Shown here in pieces: positions 17,096 through 26,238 of a stretch of DNA of 37,357 nucleotides (position 1 is the first letter of the stretch; every line of letters starts with the position of its first letter). The stretch comes from Clostridiaceae bacterium (GTDB lineage: Bacteria > Bacillota > Clostridia > Acetivibrionales > Acetivibrionaceae): positions 1-37,357 of the forward strand of contig JAAYPF010000195.1 of NCBI GenBank assembly GCA_012519925.1. Reading direction: 5' to 3'. The notes below the pieces were generated by a model, which was not told the DNA's origin, made no database searches, and saw only the letters and a list, made by a program, of their open reading frames with translations. The position numbers and the translations under genes are program-made.

Positions 17096-17174
17096 GCAAC
17101 TGATTCAACATTCTTTATCTCTAAGCAAACCATATATTGAACTTCCATCCCTAAACTTAAGAATCCTCAGTTGC
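17096..17174 (-). promoter_or_regulatory. Two-part hairpin in the rpsD-rpoA spacer
   Basis: GCAACTGA (17096-17103) pairs with TCAGTTGC (17167-17174), and inside it ATTCTT (17110-17115) pairs with AAGAAT (17159-17164). It would form in the message upstream of rpoA. A TATAAT box on the minus strand lies near 17204, without a good -35, so a weak internal promoter is possible. Function is unknown. Confidence 0.35.
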
Positions 17175-17256
17175 TGAACCAAGCAAGTACACTTAATACA
17201 TATTATATGGAAAGATAAAACACAAAATTACATTTCTCAATCCATTTCCAGCTTTA

Positions 17257-17883
17257 TTACTTGGAGTATAATTCAACTATAAGGTTTTCTTTCAAAGGTA
17301 AATCAACATCATCTCTTGATGGAAGAGCAACTATTTTACTAGTAAGGTTCTCCACATCTAATTCAAGCCATTTTGGAATTGTTCTTCCAGCAGCACTTTC
17401 TGCTATAGCTTTTATTTTTGGTGAGGATTTGCTCTTTTCAACTACAGCTATAGAATCACCTAATTTAGTTAAATATGATGGTATATTAACTTTACCTCCG
17501 TTAACTGTAAAGTGACCATGTCTAACTAATTGCCTTGCTTCTGGTCTAGATGATGCAAGCCCTAATCTATAAACTACATTATCCAGCCTTAATTCTAATA
17601 ATTGAAGCAAGTTTTCACCAGTAACTCCTTTTTTCCTAACTGCCATTTGAAAATATTTTCTAAACTGTCCTTCAAGAACTCCATAATATCTTCTTGCCTT
17701 TTGTTTTTCACGCAGCTGAAGTCCATATTCTGATAATTTCTTTCTGCCTTGTCCGTGTTGTCCAGGAGCATAAGCTCTTCTAGAAACCGAACATTTATTT
17801 GTATAGCATCTTTCCCCTTTTAGGAAAAGTTTCTCGCCTTCCCTACGGCAAAGTCTGCAAGATGCGTCGGTATATCTTGCCAT
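17257..17883 (-). CDS. rpsD: Ribosomal protein uS4, zinc-binding form
   Basis: uS4 is a primary binder of 16S rRNA and in many bacteria also a translational repressor of its operon. The 208 residues include the N-terminal zinc ribbon [18 protein letters not shown] with a further Cys at KC, giving C-x2-C-x12-C-x5-C. An S4 RNA-binding domain follows ([18 protein letters not shown], then [14 protein letters not shown]). All four cysteines are present. The ATG follows AGGTG. Confidence 0.99.
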   Translation of the reverse strand: MARYTDASCRLCRREGEKLFLKGERCYTNKCSVSRRAYAPGQHGQGRKKLSEYGLQLREKQKARRYYGVLEGQFRKYFQMAVRKKGVTGENLLQLLELRLDNVVYRLGLASSRPEARQLVRHGHFTVNGGKVNIPSYLTKLGDSIAVVEKSKSSPKIKAIAESAAGRTIPKWLELDVENLTSKIVALPSRDDVDLPLKENLIVELYSK

Positions 17884-17960
17884 TTAATTTTACACCTCCA
17901 ACGAGTATTAATTTGTAGAAACATATTTTTCTACCAAATAATTTTTACAGTAATTTAGTA

Positions 17961-18362
17961 CTAAACTCTTCTTCTCTTAGGCGGTCTGCAACCATTGTGA
18001 GGAATTGGAGTAACATCCTTTATTAGACTTACTTCAAGACCTGCTGCTTGCAAAGCTCTTATAGCGGCTTCTCTACCTGAGCCCGGACCTTTAACATAAA
18101 CTTCAACCTGTTTAAGACCATGTTCCATAGCACCTTTTGCTGCTGTTTCTGCAGCCATTTGTGCTGCAAAGGGTGTGCTCTTTTTTGAGCCTCTAAAGCC
18201 AAGACTTCCAGCACTTGACCAAGAAAGGGCATTACCCGATACATCGGTCAATGTAACTATTGTATTATTAAATGTGGAGCGAATATGTGCTGCGCCACGC
18301 TCAATATTTTTACGTTCTTTTCTTTTTCTAGTGGTCCTTTTACCACCTGATTTAGCTGCCAT
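17961..18362 (-). CDS. rpsK: Ribosomal protein uS11
   Basis: uS11 is a 30S platform protein lining the mRNA exit. The conserved [29 protein letters not shown] and [11 protein letters not shown] motifs are all present. A TTG at 18374 is in frame but abuts the GGAGG. The ATG at 18362 (133 residues, MAAKSGGKR) is 11 bases from it and is chosen. It follows rpsM by 22 bp. Confidence 0.98.
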   Translation of the reverse strand: MAAKSGGKRTTRKRKERKNIERGAAHIRSTFNNTIVTLTDVSGNALSWSSAGSLGFRGSKKSTPFAAQMAAETAAKGAMEHGLKQVEVYVKGPGSGREAAIRALQAAGLEVSLIKDVTPIPHNGCRPPKRRRV

Positions 18363-18384
18363 TAAAATCGCCAACCTCCTTTAA

Positions 18385-18756
18385 CTATTTCTTTCTTTGT
18401 GCTCCAACAGTTCTCTTAGGACCTTTTCTTGTTCTCGCATTTGTCTTAGTTTTCTGTCCTCTTACTGGTAGACCCATTTTGTGTCTTCTACCTCTATAAC
18501 ATCCGATTTCCATTAACCTCTTGATGTTGAGTGACACTTCTCTTCTTAAGTCACCTTCAACCTTATATTCCTTATCAATTGTTTCTCTTAGCTTGTTAAT
18601 CTCATCATCAGTCAAATCTCTAACTCTTGTATCAGGATTAATTCCTGTTTTTGACAATATCCTGTTTGACAATGTTCTGCCAATTCCAAAGATATAAGTC
18701 AATCCTATTTCTACCCTTTTTTCTCTAGGTAAGTCGACTCCGGCAATACGTGCCAT
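18385..18756 (-). CDS. rpsM: Ribosomal protein uS13
   Basis: uS13 is a 30S head protein that contacts the 50S subunit and P-site tRNA. Its 123 residues start [17 protein letters not shown], have the helix-two-turn-helix [11 protein letters not shown], and end in the basic tail [24 protein letters not shown] precedes the ATG. It is separated from rpmJ by 245 bp that hold a long perfect inverted repeat. Confidence 0.99.
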   Translation of the reverse strand: MARIAGVDLPREKRVEIGLTYIFGIGRTLSNRILSKTGINPDTRVRDLTDDEINKLRETIDKEYKVEGDLRREVSLNIKRLMEIGCYRGRRHKMGLPVRGQKTKTNARTRKGPKRTVGAQRKK

Positions 18757-18925
18757 CTTTCTTTACACCTCCATAAATTTGCGTAATGTCTCACTATGCA
18801 AAACAGTCTGTAATTTTAAAATTAAATATATCAAATAAACAATCCAGGACACAAATAATCAATCTTTAAGAAGTAGGAAAGAATTATATTGTGCAGCCGC
18901 TCCTGTATGTTATTTTTGCTATGTT

Positions 18926-18993
18926 GATGACAGTTGACAAAAGACAGTATAAATATATTTAACGATAACTACTGCCCATTGTCAACTGTCATC
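18926..18993. repeat. 15-bp perfect inverted repeat between rpmJ and rpsM
   Basis: GATGACAGTTGACAA (18926-18940) is exactly complementary to 18979-18993, with a 38-base loop that holds a further CAGTA/TACTG pair. The minus strand shows TTGACA inside the arm, followed after 17 bases by TTAAAT, a possible promoter for rpsM. No T run follows, so it is not a standard terminator. It may be a small MITE-like remnant, an operator or an mRNA processing hairpin. Confidence 0.7.
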
Positions 18994-19001
18994 TTAAATA
19001 T

Positions 19002-19115
19002 TTAACCTTGTCTTTGTTTATGCTTAGGATTTTGACAGATAACCATTACTCTGCCTTTCCTTCTGATTATTTTGCATTTTTCACAAATAACTTTAACAGA
19101 TGGTTTTACTTTCAT
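19002..19115 (-). CDS. rpmJ: Ribosomal protein bL36, zinc form
   Basis: This is a 37-residue 50S protein that starts [15 protein letters not shown] and ends NPKHKQRQG. The zinc ligands are complete: C-x2-C, then Cys in VICQNP and His in PKH. This is the zinc-dependent form, not the zinc-free paralogue. AGGAGG lies close upstream of the ATG. It lies between infA and rpsM as in most Firmicutes. Confidence 0.98.
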   Translation of the reverse strand: MKVKPSVKVICEKCKIIRRKGRVMVICQNPKHKQRQG

Positions 19116-19136
19116 CTTCAATCCTCCTCCTATATT

Positions 19137-19178
19137 TTTCTCGGAAATTCTTGCATTTTTCTCGCTATCTCCGAGAAA
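19137..19178. repeat. Inverted repeat between infA and rpmJ
   Basis: TTTCTCGGA (19137-19145) pairs with TCCGAGAAA (19170-19178), 9 bp with a 24-base loop. It lies in the 85-bp spacer downstream of infA, close before the rpmJ ribosome binding site. It might tune translation or processing. No T tract follows on the minus strand beyond AAAAATATAGG. Confidence 0.4.
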
Positions 19179-19200
19179 TAATATACATCTGACTATAAAA

Positions 19201-19419
19201 CTACTTTGCTCTCCAAGTTATTCTGCCTCGGGTCAAATCATAAGGGGACAACTCAAGTGTAACCTTATCTCCCGGCAGAATCCTGATAAAATTCATTCTC
19301 AGCTTTCCTGAGATATGAGCCAAAATTTTATGGCCATTTTCAAGCTCTACTTCAAACATCGCATTAGGCAATGCCTCTACTACTTTTCCTTCAACTTCAA
19401 TAACATCTTCCTTTGACAA
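19201..19419 (-). CDS. infA: Translation initiation factor IF-1
   Basis: IF-1 occupies the ribosomal A site during initiation. The 72-residue protein is one OB-fold, beginning [19 protein letters not shown]. It contains the conserved [20 protein letters not shown] and [18 protein letters not shown] segments. Length is exactly that of the family. It is followed by rpmJ and preceded by the KOW-domain gene. Confidence 0.99.
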   Translation of the reverse strand: MSKEDVIEVEGKVVEALPNAMFEVELENGHKILAHISGKLRMNFIRILPGDKVTLELSPYDLTRGRITWRAK

Positions 19420-19468
19420 GACTCAAACCCCTCCTTACCTGCTTTGAAACCCATTTTATTAAGCTAGA

Positions 19469-19750
19469 TTATACCTCTTCTTGATTCGCCTCATTTTGAC
19501 CTACCAAGGCTCTTCTTATTTCAGAGTTTAAAACTCTAACTTTCTTCTCCAACTTTTCCCTTATCGGAAAAACAATTTCCTCGGTAATCTTTAAATGCTT
19601 CAGCTTTTTACGCTTGGCATTTTCAATTCTTCTAAGGTCCCCATCTGATATCATTACATATAACTCATCTATAATATCAATTACAATGAATTTCTTCCCT
19701 TTATCCCTACCAGCCTTCGAGTATACTATCTGCCCAAGGGTTAAGTTCAT
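19469..19750 (-). CDS. KOW-domain RNA-binding protein of the adk-map-infA cluster
   Basis: This 93-residue protein has an N-terminal KOW-like motif (LGQIVYSKAGRDKGKKFIV), as in L14e/L24 family ribosomal proteins, and a basic C-terminal half. Homologues sit between map and infA in many Clostridia and are annotated only as KOW RNA-binding proteins. Their role in translation is presumed. A GTG at 19759 adds three residues, but AGGTG is 7 bases before the ATG at 19750, which is preferred. Confidence 0.88.
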   Translation of the reverse strand: MNLTLGQIVYSKAGRDKGKKFIVIDIIDELYVMISDGDLRRIENAKRKKLKHLKITEEIVFPIREKLEKKVRVLNSEIRRALVGQNEANQEEV

Positions 19751-19780
19751 TTTTTTCACCTCTATTTATTGCTTAGATCC

Positions 19781-20551
19781 TTAGTCTATTAACGTCAATA
19801 TCACCGGTTCATTCTCCGTAAGAGCTATTGTGTTTTCATAGTGGGCCGAAAGCTTACCGTCTGCAGTTACAACCGTCCATTTATTGTTAAGAAGTTCAAC
19901 CTTATAGGTTCCCTCATTAACCATAGGTTCTACGGCTAGCGTCATACCTCGTTGCAACCTAGGACCTCTTTCCCTGCTACGATAATTTGGTATTTGAGGT
20001 TCTTCGTGCATTTCCCTGCCAATACCATGCCCTACATATTCCCTGACAACTGAATAGCCAAAGGAAACTATGTAGTTCTCAATAGCTGAAGAAATATCAA
20101 CTATCCTATTTCCTTCCACTGCATTCTTTATGCCCTCAAAGAAGCTTTGCTTTGTCGCCTCTATAAGTCTTTGAGCTTCCGGCGATATTTCTCCGACAGC
20201 AAAAGTTCTAGCAGCATCACCATGAAATCCGTTTAAGCATGCACCAATATCAATACTTATAATATCGCCATCTTTTAATTCTCTTAAACCTGGAATGCCA
20301 TGCACAACTTCATTATTTACTGATGCACATATACTTGAAGGATAATCTTTTCCGTCTGGATATGGACACTTGTAACCTTTGAATGATGGAATTGCACCAT
20401 TCTTTCTTATTACTTCTTCCACAATTCTGTCAAGTTCAGCCGTTGTTATCCCAGGCTGTATTACCTCTTCAACTTTCTTATGAGCAAGAGCTACAACTTC
20501 TCCAGCTTTTCTCATAAGGTCTATTTCATTTCTTGATTTTATAGATATCAT
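19781..20551 (-). CDS. map: Methionine aminopeptidase, type I
   Basis: The enzyme removes N-terminal Met from nascent proteins. The 256 residues carry the metal ligands of the pita-bread fold: Asp in ISIDIG, Asp in FHGDAART, His in VGHGIGREMHEEP, Glu in AVEPMVNEG and the C-terminal Glu in YENTIALTE. The His that positions substrate is in NNEVVHGIPG. The ATG directly follows the adk stop codon with no spacer, so the two are translationally coupled. Confidence 0.99.
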   Translation of the reverse strand: MISIKSRNEIDLMRKAGEVVALAHKKVEEVIQPGITTAELDRIVEEVIRKNGAIPSFKGYKCPYPDGKDYPSSICASVNNEVVHGIPGLRELKDGDIISIDIGACLNGFHGDAARTFAVGEISPEAQRLIEATKQSFFEGIKNAVEGNRIVDISSAIENYIVSFGYSVVREYVGHGIGREMHEEPQIPNYRSRERGPRLQRGMTLAVEPMVNEGTYKVELLNNKWTVVTADGKLSAHYENTIALTENEPVILTLID

Positions 20552-21199
20552 TTATATTCCACCTAAAGCTTTTTTTACACAGCTCGTAGTTTCCTCAATA
20601 TTATCCTGTCCCTTAACAGTGACAAGCTTTTTAACTTTTTCATAATACTCGATAAGAGGTTCGGTTTGCTTGTGATAAGTTGTAAGTCTTTGAAGCACAG
20701 TTTCTTCCTTATCATCTTCTCGCTGAACAACTGTTTCACCGCAATTCTTACAAATATCACCCTCTAAAGGCGGATTGTAATCAATGTGATAACTCATTCC
20801 ACACTTTGGACAAACTCTTCGGCCAGCCATCCTTGTTATTATTTGACTATCTTCAACTTCTATATTCAATACAACGTCGATGTTAGCACCCATCTCCTTA
20901 AGTATCCCATCAAGCTTCTCTGCTTGATTAACAGTTCTAGGGAAGCCATCGAGTATGAATCCTTCTTTACAATCAGATTGATTTAGTCTGTTACTCACTA
21001 TATCAATTGTCAATTCATCGGGTACAAGTAGCCCCTTATCAATATATTCTTTAGCTTTCTTACCAAGTTCAGTACTACTCTTTATATTGCTTCTAAATAT
21101 ATCTCCAGTCGATATATGAGGTATTTCATACCAATCTGAAATATTTACGGCCTGTGTCCCTTTTCCCGAACCAGGTGCCCCTAACAAAACAACTTTCAT
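20552..21199 (-). CDS. adk: Adenylate kinase, zinc-lid form
   Basis: Adk balances ATP, ADP and AMP. The 215-residue protein starts MKVVLLGAPGSGKGTQA with the P-loop GAPGSGKG. It has the AMP-binding FILDGFPRTVNQAEKL and a lid with CPKCGMSYH and then CKNCG, the four-Cys zinc site common in Gram-positives. A TTG at 21211 is in frame but overlaps the ribosome binding site. The ATG at 21199 follows GGAGG by 5 bases. Confidence 0.99.
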   Translation of the reverse strand: MKVVLLGAPGSGKGTQAVNISDWYEIPHISTGDIFRSNIKSSTELGKKAKEYIDKGLLVPDELTIDIVSNRLNQSDCKEGFILDGFPRTVNQAEKLDGILKEMGANIDVVLNIEVEDSQIITRMAGRRVCPKCGMSYHIDYNPPLEGDICKNCGETVVQREDDKEETVLQRLTTYHKQTEPLIEYYEKVKKLVTVKGQDNIEETTSCVKKALGGI

Positions 21200-21337
21200 A
21201 ACAGCCTCCAAAAAATACCATGCTACATTTTTTTAAGGAGCATATAAAACTAATCTTCTGCATTTAATATCTAAAAATTTATTTTGTTAATCTTACAATA
21301 TTAAAAACAAAGTCTAATTTTACGCCATTTCTAAGTG

Positions 21338-21530
21338 ATTTTTAACATTACAAATTAAACTTCTTTTATAATGTTAAAAATACACTGTGCACCCCCTACA
21401 TTGTTCAAAACTCTTTACAATATAACAGTACTTTGTAACACATCAATAAATAAAAACTATAGAATTTTAAGTCTCTAGGTTTTTCCCCTTCCATTTGTTT
21501 AAAAGAGGTTTAATTAAAATGTGTTACAAA
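21338..21530. repeat. Two perfect inverted repeats in the secY-adk spacer
   Basis: The 341-bp spacer (21200-21540) has no gene. ATTTTTAACATTA (21338-21350) pairs with 21369-21381 (13 bp, 18-base loop). TTTGTAACACAT (21432-21443) pairs with 21519-21530 (12 bp, 75-base loop). The second pair begins just after the secY stop codon. No good T run follows either, so these are more likely processing or regulatory structures than terminators. The rest of the spacer is AT-rich without clear signals. Confidence 0.6.
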
Positions 21531-21540
21531 TGTACTAAAA

Positions 21541-22830
21541 CTACTCTAAAAATCCTTTGTAATGTCTCATAAGCATCTGTGATTCAACTTGTTTAACAGT
21601 ATCTAATGCGACACCCACAAGAATCAAAAGACTAGTTCCTGCAAACCAAATTCCTTGAATTTTAGTCACGGCTCCAAGTACTGCTGGCATTATTTGAATT
21701 AATGCAAGAAATATAGCTGAGAACCATGTAATTCTGTTCAGAACTTTAGTAATATAGTCGGATGTAGGTTTACCAGGTCTTATACCAGGAATAAACCCTC
21801 CGTTTTTCTTCATATTATTAGCAAGTTCAATAGGATTGAACTGTATTAATGTATAGAAGAATGTAAAGAACATTACCAAAAATCCTGATAATATAGATAT
21901 TTCAACTCTTTGTTGCATATTTCTTATATATTCCCATACTGGACCTTGAGCATTAGGTGCAAAGAAAGATACCAAAGTCGAAGGTAATGCTATAAAGGAC
22001 ATAGCAAATATTATTGGAATAACACCTGCCAGATTTACCTTAATAGGAATATGTGTACTTTGTCCGCCGTACATCTTCCTACCTACAACTCTTTTTGAGT
22101 ATTGTACCGGTATTCTTCTTTCTGCTTCTTGAATCCATACAACCAATGCAATAACTAACAAGAATAGAGCTAATACTGTTGCAACACCTAGAATCCCCAA
22201 TATGCTCTTGCTGCCAAATTTACCCATCTCGTAGTTATAATAAATTGCCCAAGCACCTTGTGGGGCCCTTGAAACTATACCACCAAAAATCAAAAGTGAA
22301 ATACCGTTTCCAATACCATACTCAGTTATCTGTTCACCTAACCACATAAGGAATGCAGTTCCTGCAGTAAAAGATAATGTGACTGTAAAAAATGCAAATA
22401 CTCCAGGATTTGAAACAGCATTTCTTAGTCCAAAATACAAGCCAGTTGCTTGTAAAAACGCTAAAATAACAGTTCCGTATCTTGTGTAACGTGCTATAAT
22501 TTTTCTACCTTCTTCGCCTTCCTTAGCAAGTTGTTCAAGCTTAGGAATCGCTACGGTTAAAAGCTGCATAATTATTGAAGAGTTAATATATGGTGTTATG
22601 CTCATCGCAAATATTGTGGCCTGTGAAAACGCACCCCCGGATACTATATCAAAAAATCCGAATATCGTTCCGCTTCCGGCAAGGTCTTTAAGTCTGGCCG
22701 GATCCATACCAGGAACAGGAACATGAGATCCCAATCTGAATACCAAAAGCATCATAAGAGTTATGAACATTTTTCTTCTTAAATCGGGAATCTTAAAGGC
22801 ATTTCTAATAGTTTCAAACATTCCACCCAT
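21541..22830 (-). CDS. secY: Protein translocase channel subunit SecY
   Basis: SecY forms the membrane channel for Sec-dependent export. The 429 residues contain ten hydrophobic segments. Conserved features include the plug-region phrase GGAFSQATIFAMSITPYINSS, the loop RRIPVQYSKRVVG that binds SecA and ribosomes, and the C-terminal GFIPGIRPGKPT. The ATG at 22830 has GAGGTGAT 5 bases ahead; a second Met at codon 4 is possible. It begins one base after the rplO stop codon. Confidence 0.99.
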   Translation of the reverse strand: MGGMFETIRNAFKIPDLRRKMFITLMMLLVFRLGSHVPVPGMDPARLKDLAGSGTIFGFFDIVSGGAFSQATIFAMSITPYINSSIIMQLLTVAIPKLEQLAKEGEEGRKIIARYTRYGTVILAFLQATGLYFGLRNAVSNPGVFAFFTVTLSFTAGTAFLMWLGEQITEYGIGNGISLLIFGGIVSRAPQGAWAIYYNYEMGKFGSKSILGILGVATVLALFLLVIALVVWIQEAERRIPVQYSKRVVGRKMYGGQSTHIPIKVNLAGVIPIIFAMSFIALPSTLVSFFAPNAQGPVWEYIRNMQQRVEISILSGFLVMFFTFFYTLIQFNPIELANNMKKNGGFIPGIRPGKPTSDYITKVLNRITWFSAIFLALIQIMPAVLGAVTKIQGIWFAGTSLLILVGVALDTVKQVESQMLMRHYKGFLE

Positions 22831-22831
22831 A

Positions 22832-23275
22832 TTATATCACCTCGGCCTTTCCTCCCGCAGCCTCAATTTTTTCTGAAGCCGTCTTTGTAAATCTTGCTGC
22901 TTTAACAGTAAGTTTCTTACTAAGCTCACCATTTCCTAAGATTGCAACTCCATCAACGATCTTCTTAACAAGTCCTTTTTCTATCAATAATTCTGGTGTA
23001 ACAACATCGCCGTTCTCAAATTTGTTTAGATCTGAAACATTTACTTCAGAATAAACCTTCGCAAATAGCTTATTGTTAAATCCTCTCTTTGGAATTCTTC
23101 TATAGAGAGGCATCTGTCCACCTTCAAAACCAGGTCTGACTCCTCCACCTGCACGTGCGTTTTGTCCTTTATGACCTCTGCCGGCAGTTTTTCCATTACC
23201 TGTACCTGCACCTCTACCTTTTCTTTTTGGTGCTTTAGATGAGCCTGGTGCTGGTTGTAATTCAAACAACTTCAT
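22832..23275 (-). CDS. rplO: Ribosomal protein uL15
   Basis: uL15 is a 50S protein threaded through 23S rRNA. The 147 residues show the Gly/Arg-rich N-terminal extension ([20 protein letters not shown]), [18 protein letters not shown] and a C-terminal globular domain. It is followed by secY after one base, with the secY ribosome binding site inside its 3' end. Spacing to rpmD is 15 bp. Confidence 0.99.
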   Translation of the reverse strand: MKLFELQPAPGSSKAPKRKGRGAGTGNGKTAGRGHKGQNARAGGGVRPGFEGGQMPLYRRIPKRGFNNKLFAKVYSEVNVSDLNKFENGDVVTPELLIEKGLVKKIVDGVAILGNGELSKKLTVKAARFTKTASEKIEAAGGKAEVI

Positions 23276-23290
23276 GGATTACACCTCCTT

Positions 23291-23470
23291 TTAAACTTCT
23301 TCCACTGAAACAATATGATCAACTTTTTTTATCATTCCTCTAATTTGTGCATTATCCTGCTGCTCAACTACGGATCCAATTTTTCTCAACCCTAAAGCTT
23401 TCACAGTAGCTAACTGTTTTTCCTTAAGTTTACTGGTACTCCTTACCAAAGTAATTTTGAGCTTAGCCAC
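23291..23470 (-). CDS. rpmD: Ribosomal protein uL30
   Basis: This is a 59-residue 50S protein. The reading frame begins [18 protein letters not shown] and ends in [10 protein letters not shown], with the conserved [20 protein letters not shown] between. The start codon is GTG, at 23470, with GGAGGGG about 8 bases upstream. There is no ATG alternative. Position between rpsE and rplO is canonical. Confidence 0.97.
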   Translation of the reverse strand: MAKLKITLVRSTSKLKEKQLATVKALGLRKIGSVVEQQDNAQIRGMIKKVDHIVSVEEV

Positions 23471-23482
23471 TAGAGTCCCCTC

Positions 23483-23983
23483 CTAACCTAATACTTCTTC
23501 TACAGTTTTATTTCTGAGTTTAGCCACTTCTTCAACAGTTTTTAAGCGGGAAAGTCCTTCAATAGTAGCTTGCACCATATTTATAGGATTGTTTGATCCT
23601 AAGGACTTTGTCCTTATATCACGAACTCCTGATAATTCAAGTACAGCTCTTACAGGTCCGCCGGCTATAACTCCAGTACCTTCTCCTGCTGGCTTAATTA
23701 ATACCTTACCAGCACCATATACTCCTGTCACCTCATGGGGAATAGTTGTTTCCACCAAAGGTACTTTTATAAGATTTTTCTTAGCATCTTCTATACCTTT
23801 TCTGATAGCATCGGGTATTTCTGCAGCTTTACCCATTCCAGCACCAACATGGCCGTTTTCGTCGCCAACAACAACTAAGGCACTAAAACGAAAGTTCCTA
23901 CCACCTTTAACAACTTTAGTAACACGACCGATGTTTACTACCTTTTCTTTCAGATCCAATACACTGGCATCAATACGTTGCAA
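23483..23983 (-). CDS. rpsE: Ribosomal protein uS5
   Basis: uS5 lies at the mRNA entry of the 30S subunit and affects decoding accuracy. The 166 residues contain the N-terminal double-stranded RNA-binding fold ([20 protein letters not shown]) and the C-terminal [19 protein letters not shown]. The start codon is TTG at 23983, with GGAGGG 7 bases upstream. No in-frame ATG fits better. Confidence 0.98.
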   Translation of the reverse strand: MQRIDASVLDLKEKVVNIGRVTKVVKGGRNFRFSALVVVGDENGHVGAGMGKAAEIPDAIRKGIEDAKKNLIKVPLVETTIPHEVTGVYGAGKVLIKPAGEGTGVIAGGPVRAVLELSGVRDIRTKSLGSNNPINMVQATIEGLSRLKTVEEVAKLRNKTVEEVLG

Positions 23984-24001
23984 TTGTTTTCCCTCCTTTT
24001 C

Positions 24002-24370
24002 TTAAAACTCTAGACCTGCTTCTCTAGCAGCCTCTGCTAACTCTTTTACACGTCCGTGGTATATATAACCACCTCTATCAAATACAACTTTTTTTATTCC
24101 ACTGTTAACAGCTTTTGTTGCTACAAGTTTGCCAACTTCTTTTGCTGCATCTTTGTTTCCACCAAAAGCGACTTTACCTTTTATTTCTTTATCTAGCGTT
24201 GAAGCTGATGCAAGAGTCTTACCAGTAGAGTCATCTATAACTTGAGCATATATATGGTTTAAACTTCTAAAAACATTCAAACGAGGGCGCTCAGTTGTTC
24301 CAACTACCTTTTTACGCACTCTTGCGTGCTTTCTAACTCTAGCTACATTAGAATTAGGTTTTTTTATCAT
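24002..24370 (-). CDS. rplR: Ribosomal protein uL18
   Basis: uL18 binds 5S rRNA in the central protuberance of the 50S subunit. Its 122 residues have a basic N-terminus ([15 protein letters not shown]) and the conserved [40 protein letters not shown] motifs. AAGGAG precedes the ATG. Spacing to rplF and rpsE is under 20 bp. Confidence 0.99.
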   Translation of the reverse strand: MIKKPNSNVARVRKHARVRKKVVGTTERPRLNVFRSLNHIYAQVIDDSTGKTLASASTLDKEIKGKVAFGGNKDAAKEVGKLVATKAVNSGIKKVVFDRGGYIYHGRVKELAEAAREAGLEF

Positions 24371-24386
24371 TTAGTCTCACTCCTTT

Positions 24387-24935
24387 TTACTTCTTACCTT
24401 TACCGCCAGCTTTACCCTCTTTGCGTCTAATAACTTCTGTTTCATACTTAATACCTTTACCCTTATACGGTTCAGGTAATCTCTTACCTCTTATTTTAGC
24501 AGCAAGTTCACCAACAGCCTGTTTGTCGATACCTTTAACGATTATTTTGTTTTGTGCAGGAACTTCTATAGTCAACCCTGCAGGCTCTTCCATTTCAACA
24601 GGATGGGAGTATCCTAAAGTAAGAACTAATTTTTTTCCTTGCTTTTGTGCTCTGTATCCAACACCATTTATCTCCAAAGCTTTTTCAAAACCCTGAGTTA
24701 CCCCTGTAACCATGTTGTTTATCAAAGACCTTGTCAAACCGTGAAGAGCTCTATGCTCTTTCATATCGGAGGGTCTTTCAACAATTATCTTTCCGTCCTC
24801 AACTTTAATGCTCATATCTTTATGAAATTCATTTTCTAAAGTTCCTTTTGCCCCTTTTACTGTTAGGGTAGAACCTTTTAACTTTACGTCTACTCCTGCC
24901 GGTATATCTATGGGCATTCTGCCAATTCTTGACAT
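24387..24935 (-). CDS. rplF: Ribosomal protein uL6
   Basis: uL6 is a two-domain 50S protein near the factor-binding site. The protein of 182 residues starts [15 protein letters not shown] and has the C-terminal signature [12 protein letters not shown]. In-frame start codons farther upstream (to 24959) are not supported; AGGAGG lies just before the ATG at 24935. A 100-bp spacer separates it from rpsH. Confidence 0.99.
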   Translation of the reverse strand: MSRIGRMPIDIPAGVDVKLKGSTLTVKGAKGTLENEFHKDMSIKVEDGKIIVERPSDMKEHRALHGLTRSLINNMVTGVTQGFEKALEINGVGYRAQKQGKKLVLTLGYSHPVEMEEPAGLTIEVPAQNKIIVKGIDKQAVGELAAKIRGKRLPEPYKGKGIKYETEVIRRKEGKAGGKGKK

Positions 24936-25040
24936 TTTATTGCCTCCTGTTCTTAACATTGTGAGCTCAAATATTCATTAGAACCCTTTTCAGAATCTTT
25001 TATACTATTTGTTATAAATTATACATTTACTTTTCTATAA

Positions 25041-25439
25041 TTACCATACAAATGCTAAAACTTCTCCTCCAACGCCCTCTTTACGAGCCTTCTTATCTGT
25101 CATAACACCTTTAGAAGTAGAAATTATAGCTATACCAAGACCTCCAAGCACTTTTGGAACTTCGCCCTTGCCTGCGTATACTCTAAGACCTGGCTTACTT
25201 ATTCTTTTTATACCGGTGATGATATTTTGCTTATTTGCAGCATATTTTAGAGAAACTCTCAATACTCCCTGCTTACCATCATCAATCTCTTCAACACCCT
25301 TTATAAAACCTTCTTCTAATAAAATACTTGCTATTGATTTCTTCATATTAGAAGCCGGTATATCAACTGTAGCATGTTTTGCAGAACTAGCGTTTCTTAT
25401 CCTGGTCAACATATCTGCTATTGTATCAGTCACTTGCAT
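25041..25439 (-). CDS. rpsH: Ribosomal protein uS8
   Basis: uS8 binds the central domain of 16S rRNA and in E. coli also represses the spc operon. The 132 residues start [17 protein letters not shown] and end with the signature [20 protein letters not shown]. The frame is open upstream to 25472, but AGGAGG precedes the ATG at 25439. Confidence 0.99.
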   Translation of the reverse strand: MQVTDTIADMLTRIRNASSAKHATVDIPASNMKKSIASILLEEGFIKGVEEIDDGKQGVLRVSLKYAANKQNIITGIKRISKPGLRVYAGKGEVPKVLGGLGIAIISTSKGVMTDKKARKEGVGGEVLAFVW

Positions 25440-25465
25440 ATGTTTAACCTCCTTTCGTAATTTAA

Positions 25466-25651
25466 CTACCAACTTGCTTTTCTAACGCCAGGAATTTGAC
25501 CTTTATAAGCCAATTCCCTGAAGCAAAGACGGCATATTCCGAATTTTCTGATATAGGCATGTGGCCTTCCACATAATTTACATCTATTATAAGCTCTTGT
25601 CTTAAACTTAGGTGTTCTTTGCTGCTTTATAATCATCGATTTTTTTGCCAC
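25466..25651 (-). CDS. rpsN: Ribosomal protein uS14, zinc form (type Z)
   Basis: This is a 61-residue 30S head protein with the zinc site CKLCGRPH and CRLCFREL, both C-x2-C pairs intact. It is the short zinc-binding form typical of Gram-positive spc operons. The start codon is GTG at 25651, with GGAGGG upstream. It is flanked by rplE and rpsH. Confidence 0.98.
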   Translation of the reverse strand: MAKKSMIIKQQRTPKFKTRAYNRCKLCGRPHAYIRKFGICRLCFRELAYKGQIPGVRKASW

Positions 25652-25666
25652 GCTCTAATCCCTCCT

Positions 25667-26209
25667 TTAGCTTTGGCTAAACGGCATTCCAAGAAGTTTC
25701 AAAAGCTCTTTTGCTTCCTCATCACTCTTTGCCGTTGTAACGAAAGTGATATTCATTCCTCTTATTTTTTCAACTTTATCATAATCTATTTCAGGGAATA
25801 TGAGCTGCTCCTTAATTCCCATTGAATAATTACCTCTTCCGTCAAAAGAATTTCCAGGAACACCTCTAAAGTCTCTAACTCTAGGTAAGGCAATATTCAA
25901 AAATCTATCGGCAAATTCATACATTCTGTTTCCTCTAAGAGTCACTTTACATCCGATGCTCATGCCTTCCCTCAGCTTAAAAGCAGCAACTGACTTTTTA
26001 GCTTTTGTTATGATAGGCTTTTGACCTGCAATAATAGCCATATCATTAGCAGCTGCATCTAATGCCTTAGCATTTTCTTTAACATCGCCTACACCCATGT
26101 TAAGAACTATCTTTTCTAACTTAGGTATCTGCATCGCACTTGTATATTTGAATTTTTCTTTTAAAGCTGGTGCAACTTCATTTCTATATTTATCTTTCAA
26201 ACTTGGCAT
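25667..26209 (-). CDS. rplE: Ribosomal protein uL5
   Basis: uL5 binds 5S rRNA and contacts the P-site tRNA. The 180 residues have the conserved [34 protein letters not shown] and [20 protein letters not shown] segments. Length is normal. It lies between rplX and rpsN with short spacers. Confidence 0.99.
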   Translation of the reverse strand: MPSLKDKYRNEVAPALKEKFKYTSAMQIPKLEKIVLNMGVGDVKENAKALDAAANDMAIIAGQKPIITKAKKSVAAFKLREGMSIGCKVTLRGNRMYEFADRFLNIALPRVRDFRGVPGNSFDGRGNYSMGIKEQLIFPEIDYDKVEKIRGMNITFVTTAKSDEEAKELLKLLGMPFSQS

Positions 26210-26238
26210 TTATAAACCTCCTTTCAAAAAGAGTCATT

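Noticed and set aside
23589-24005. A 138-codon plus-strand frame opposite rpsE.
   Set aside because: Shadow of rpsE; no ribosome binding site.
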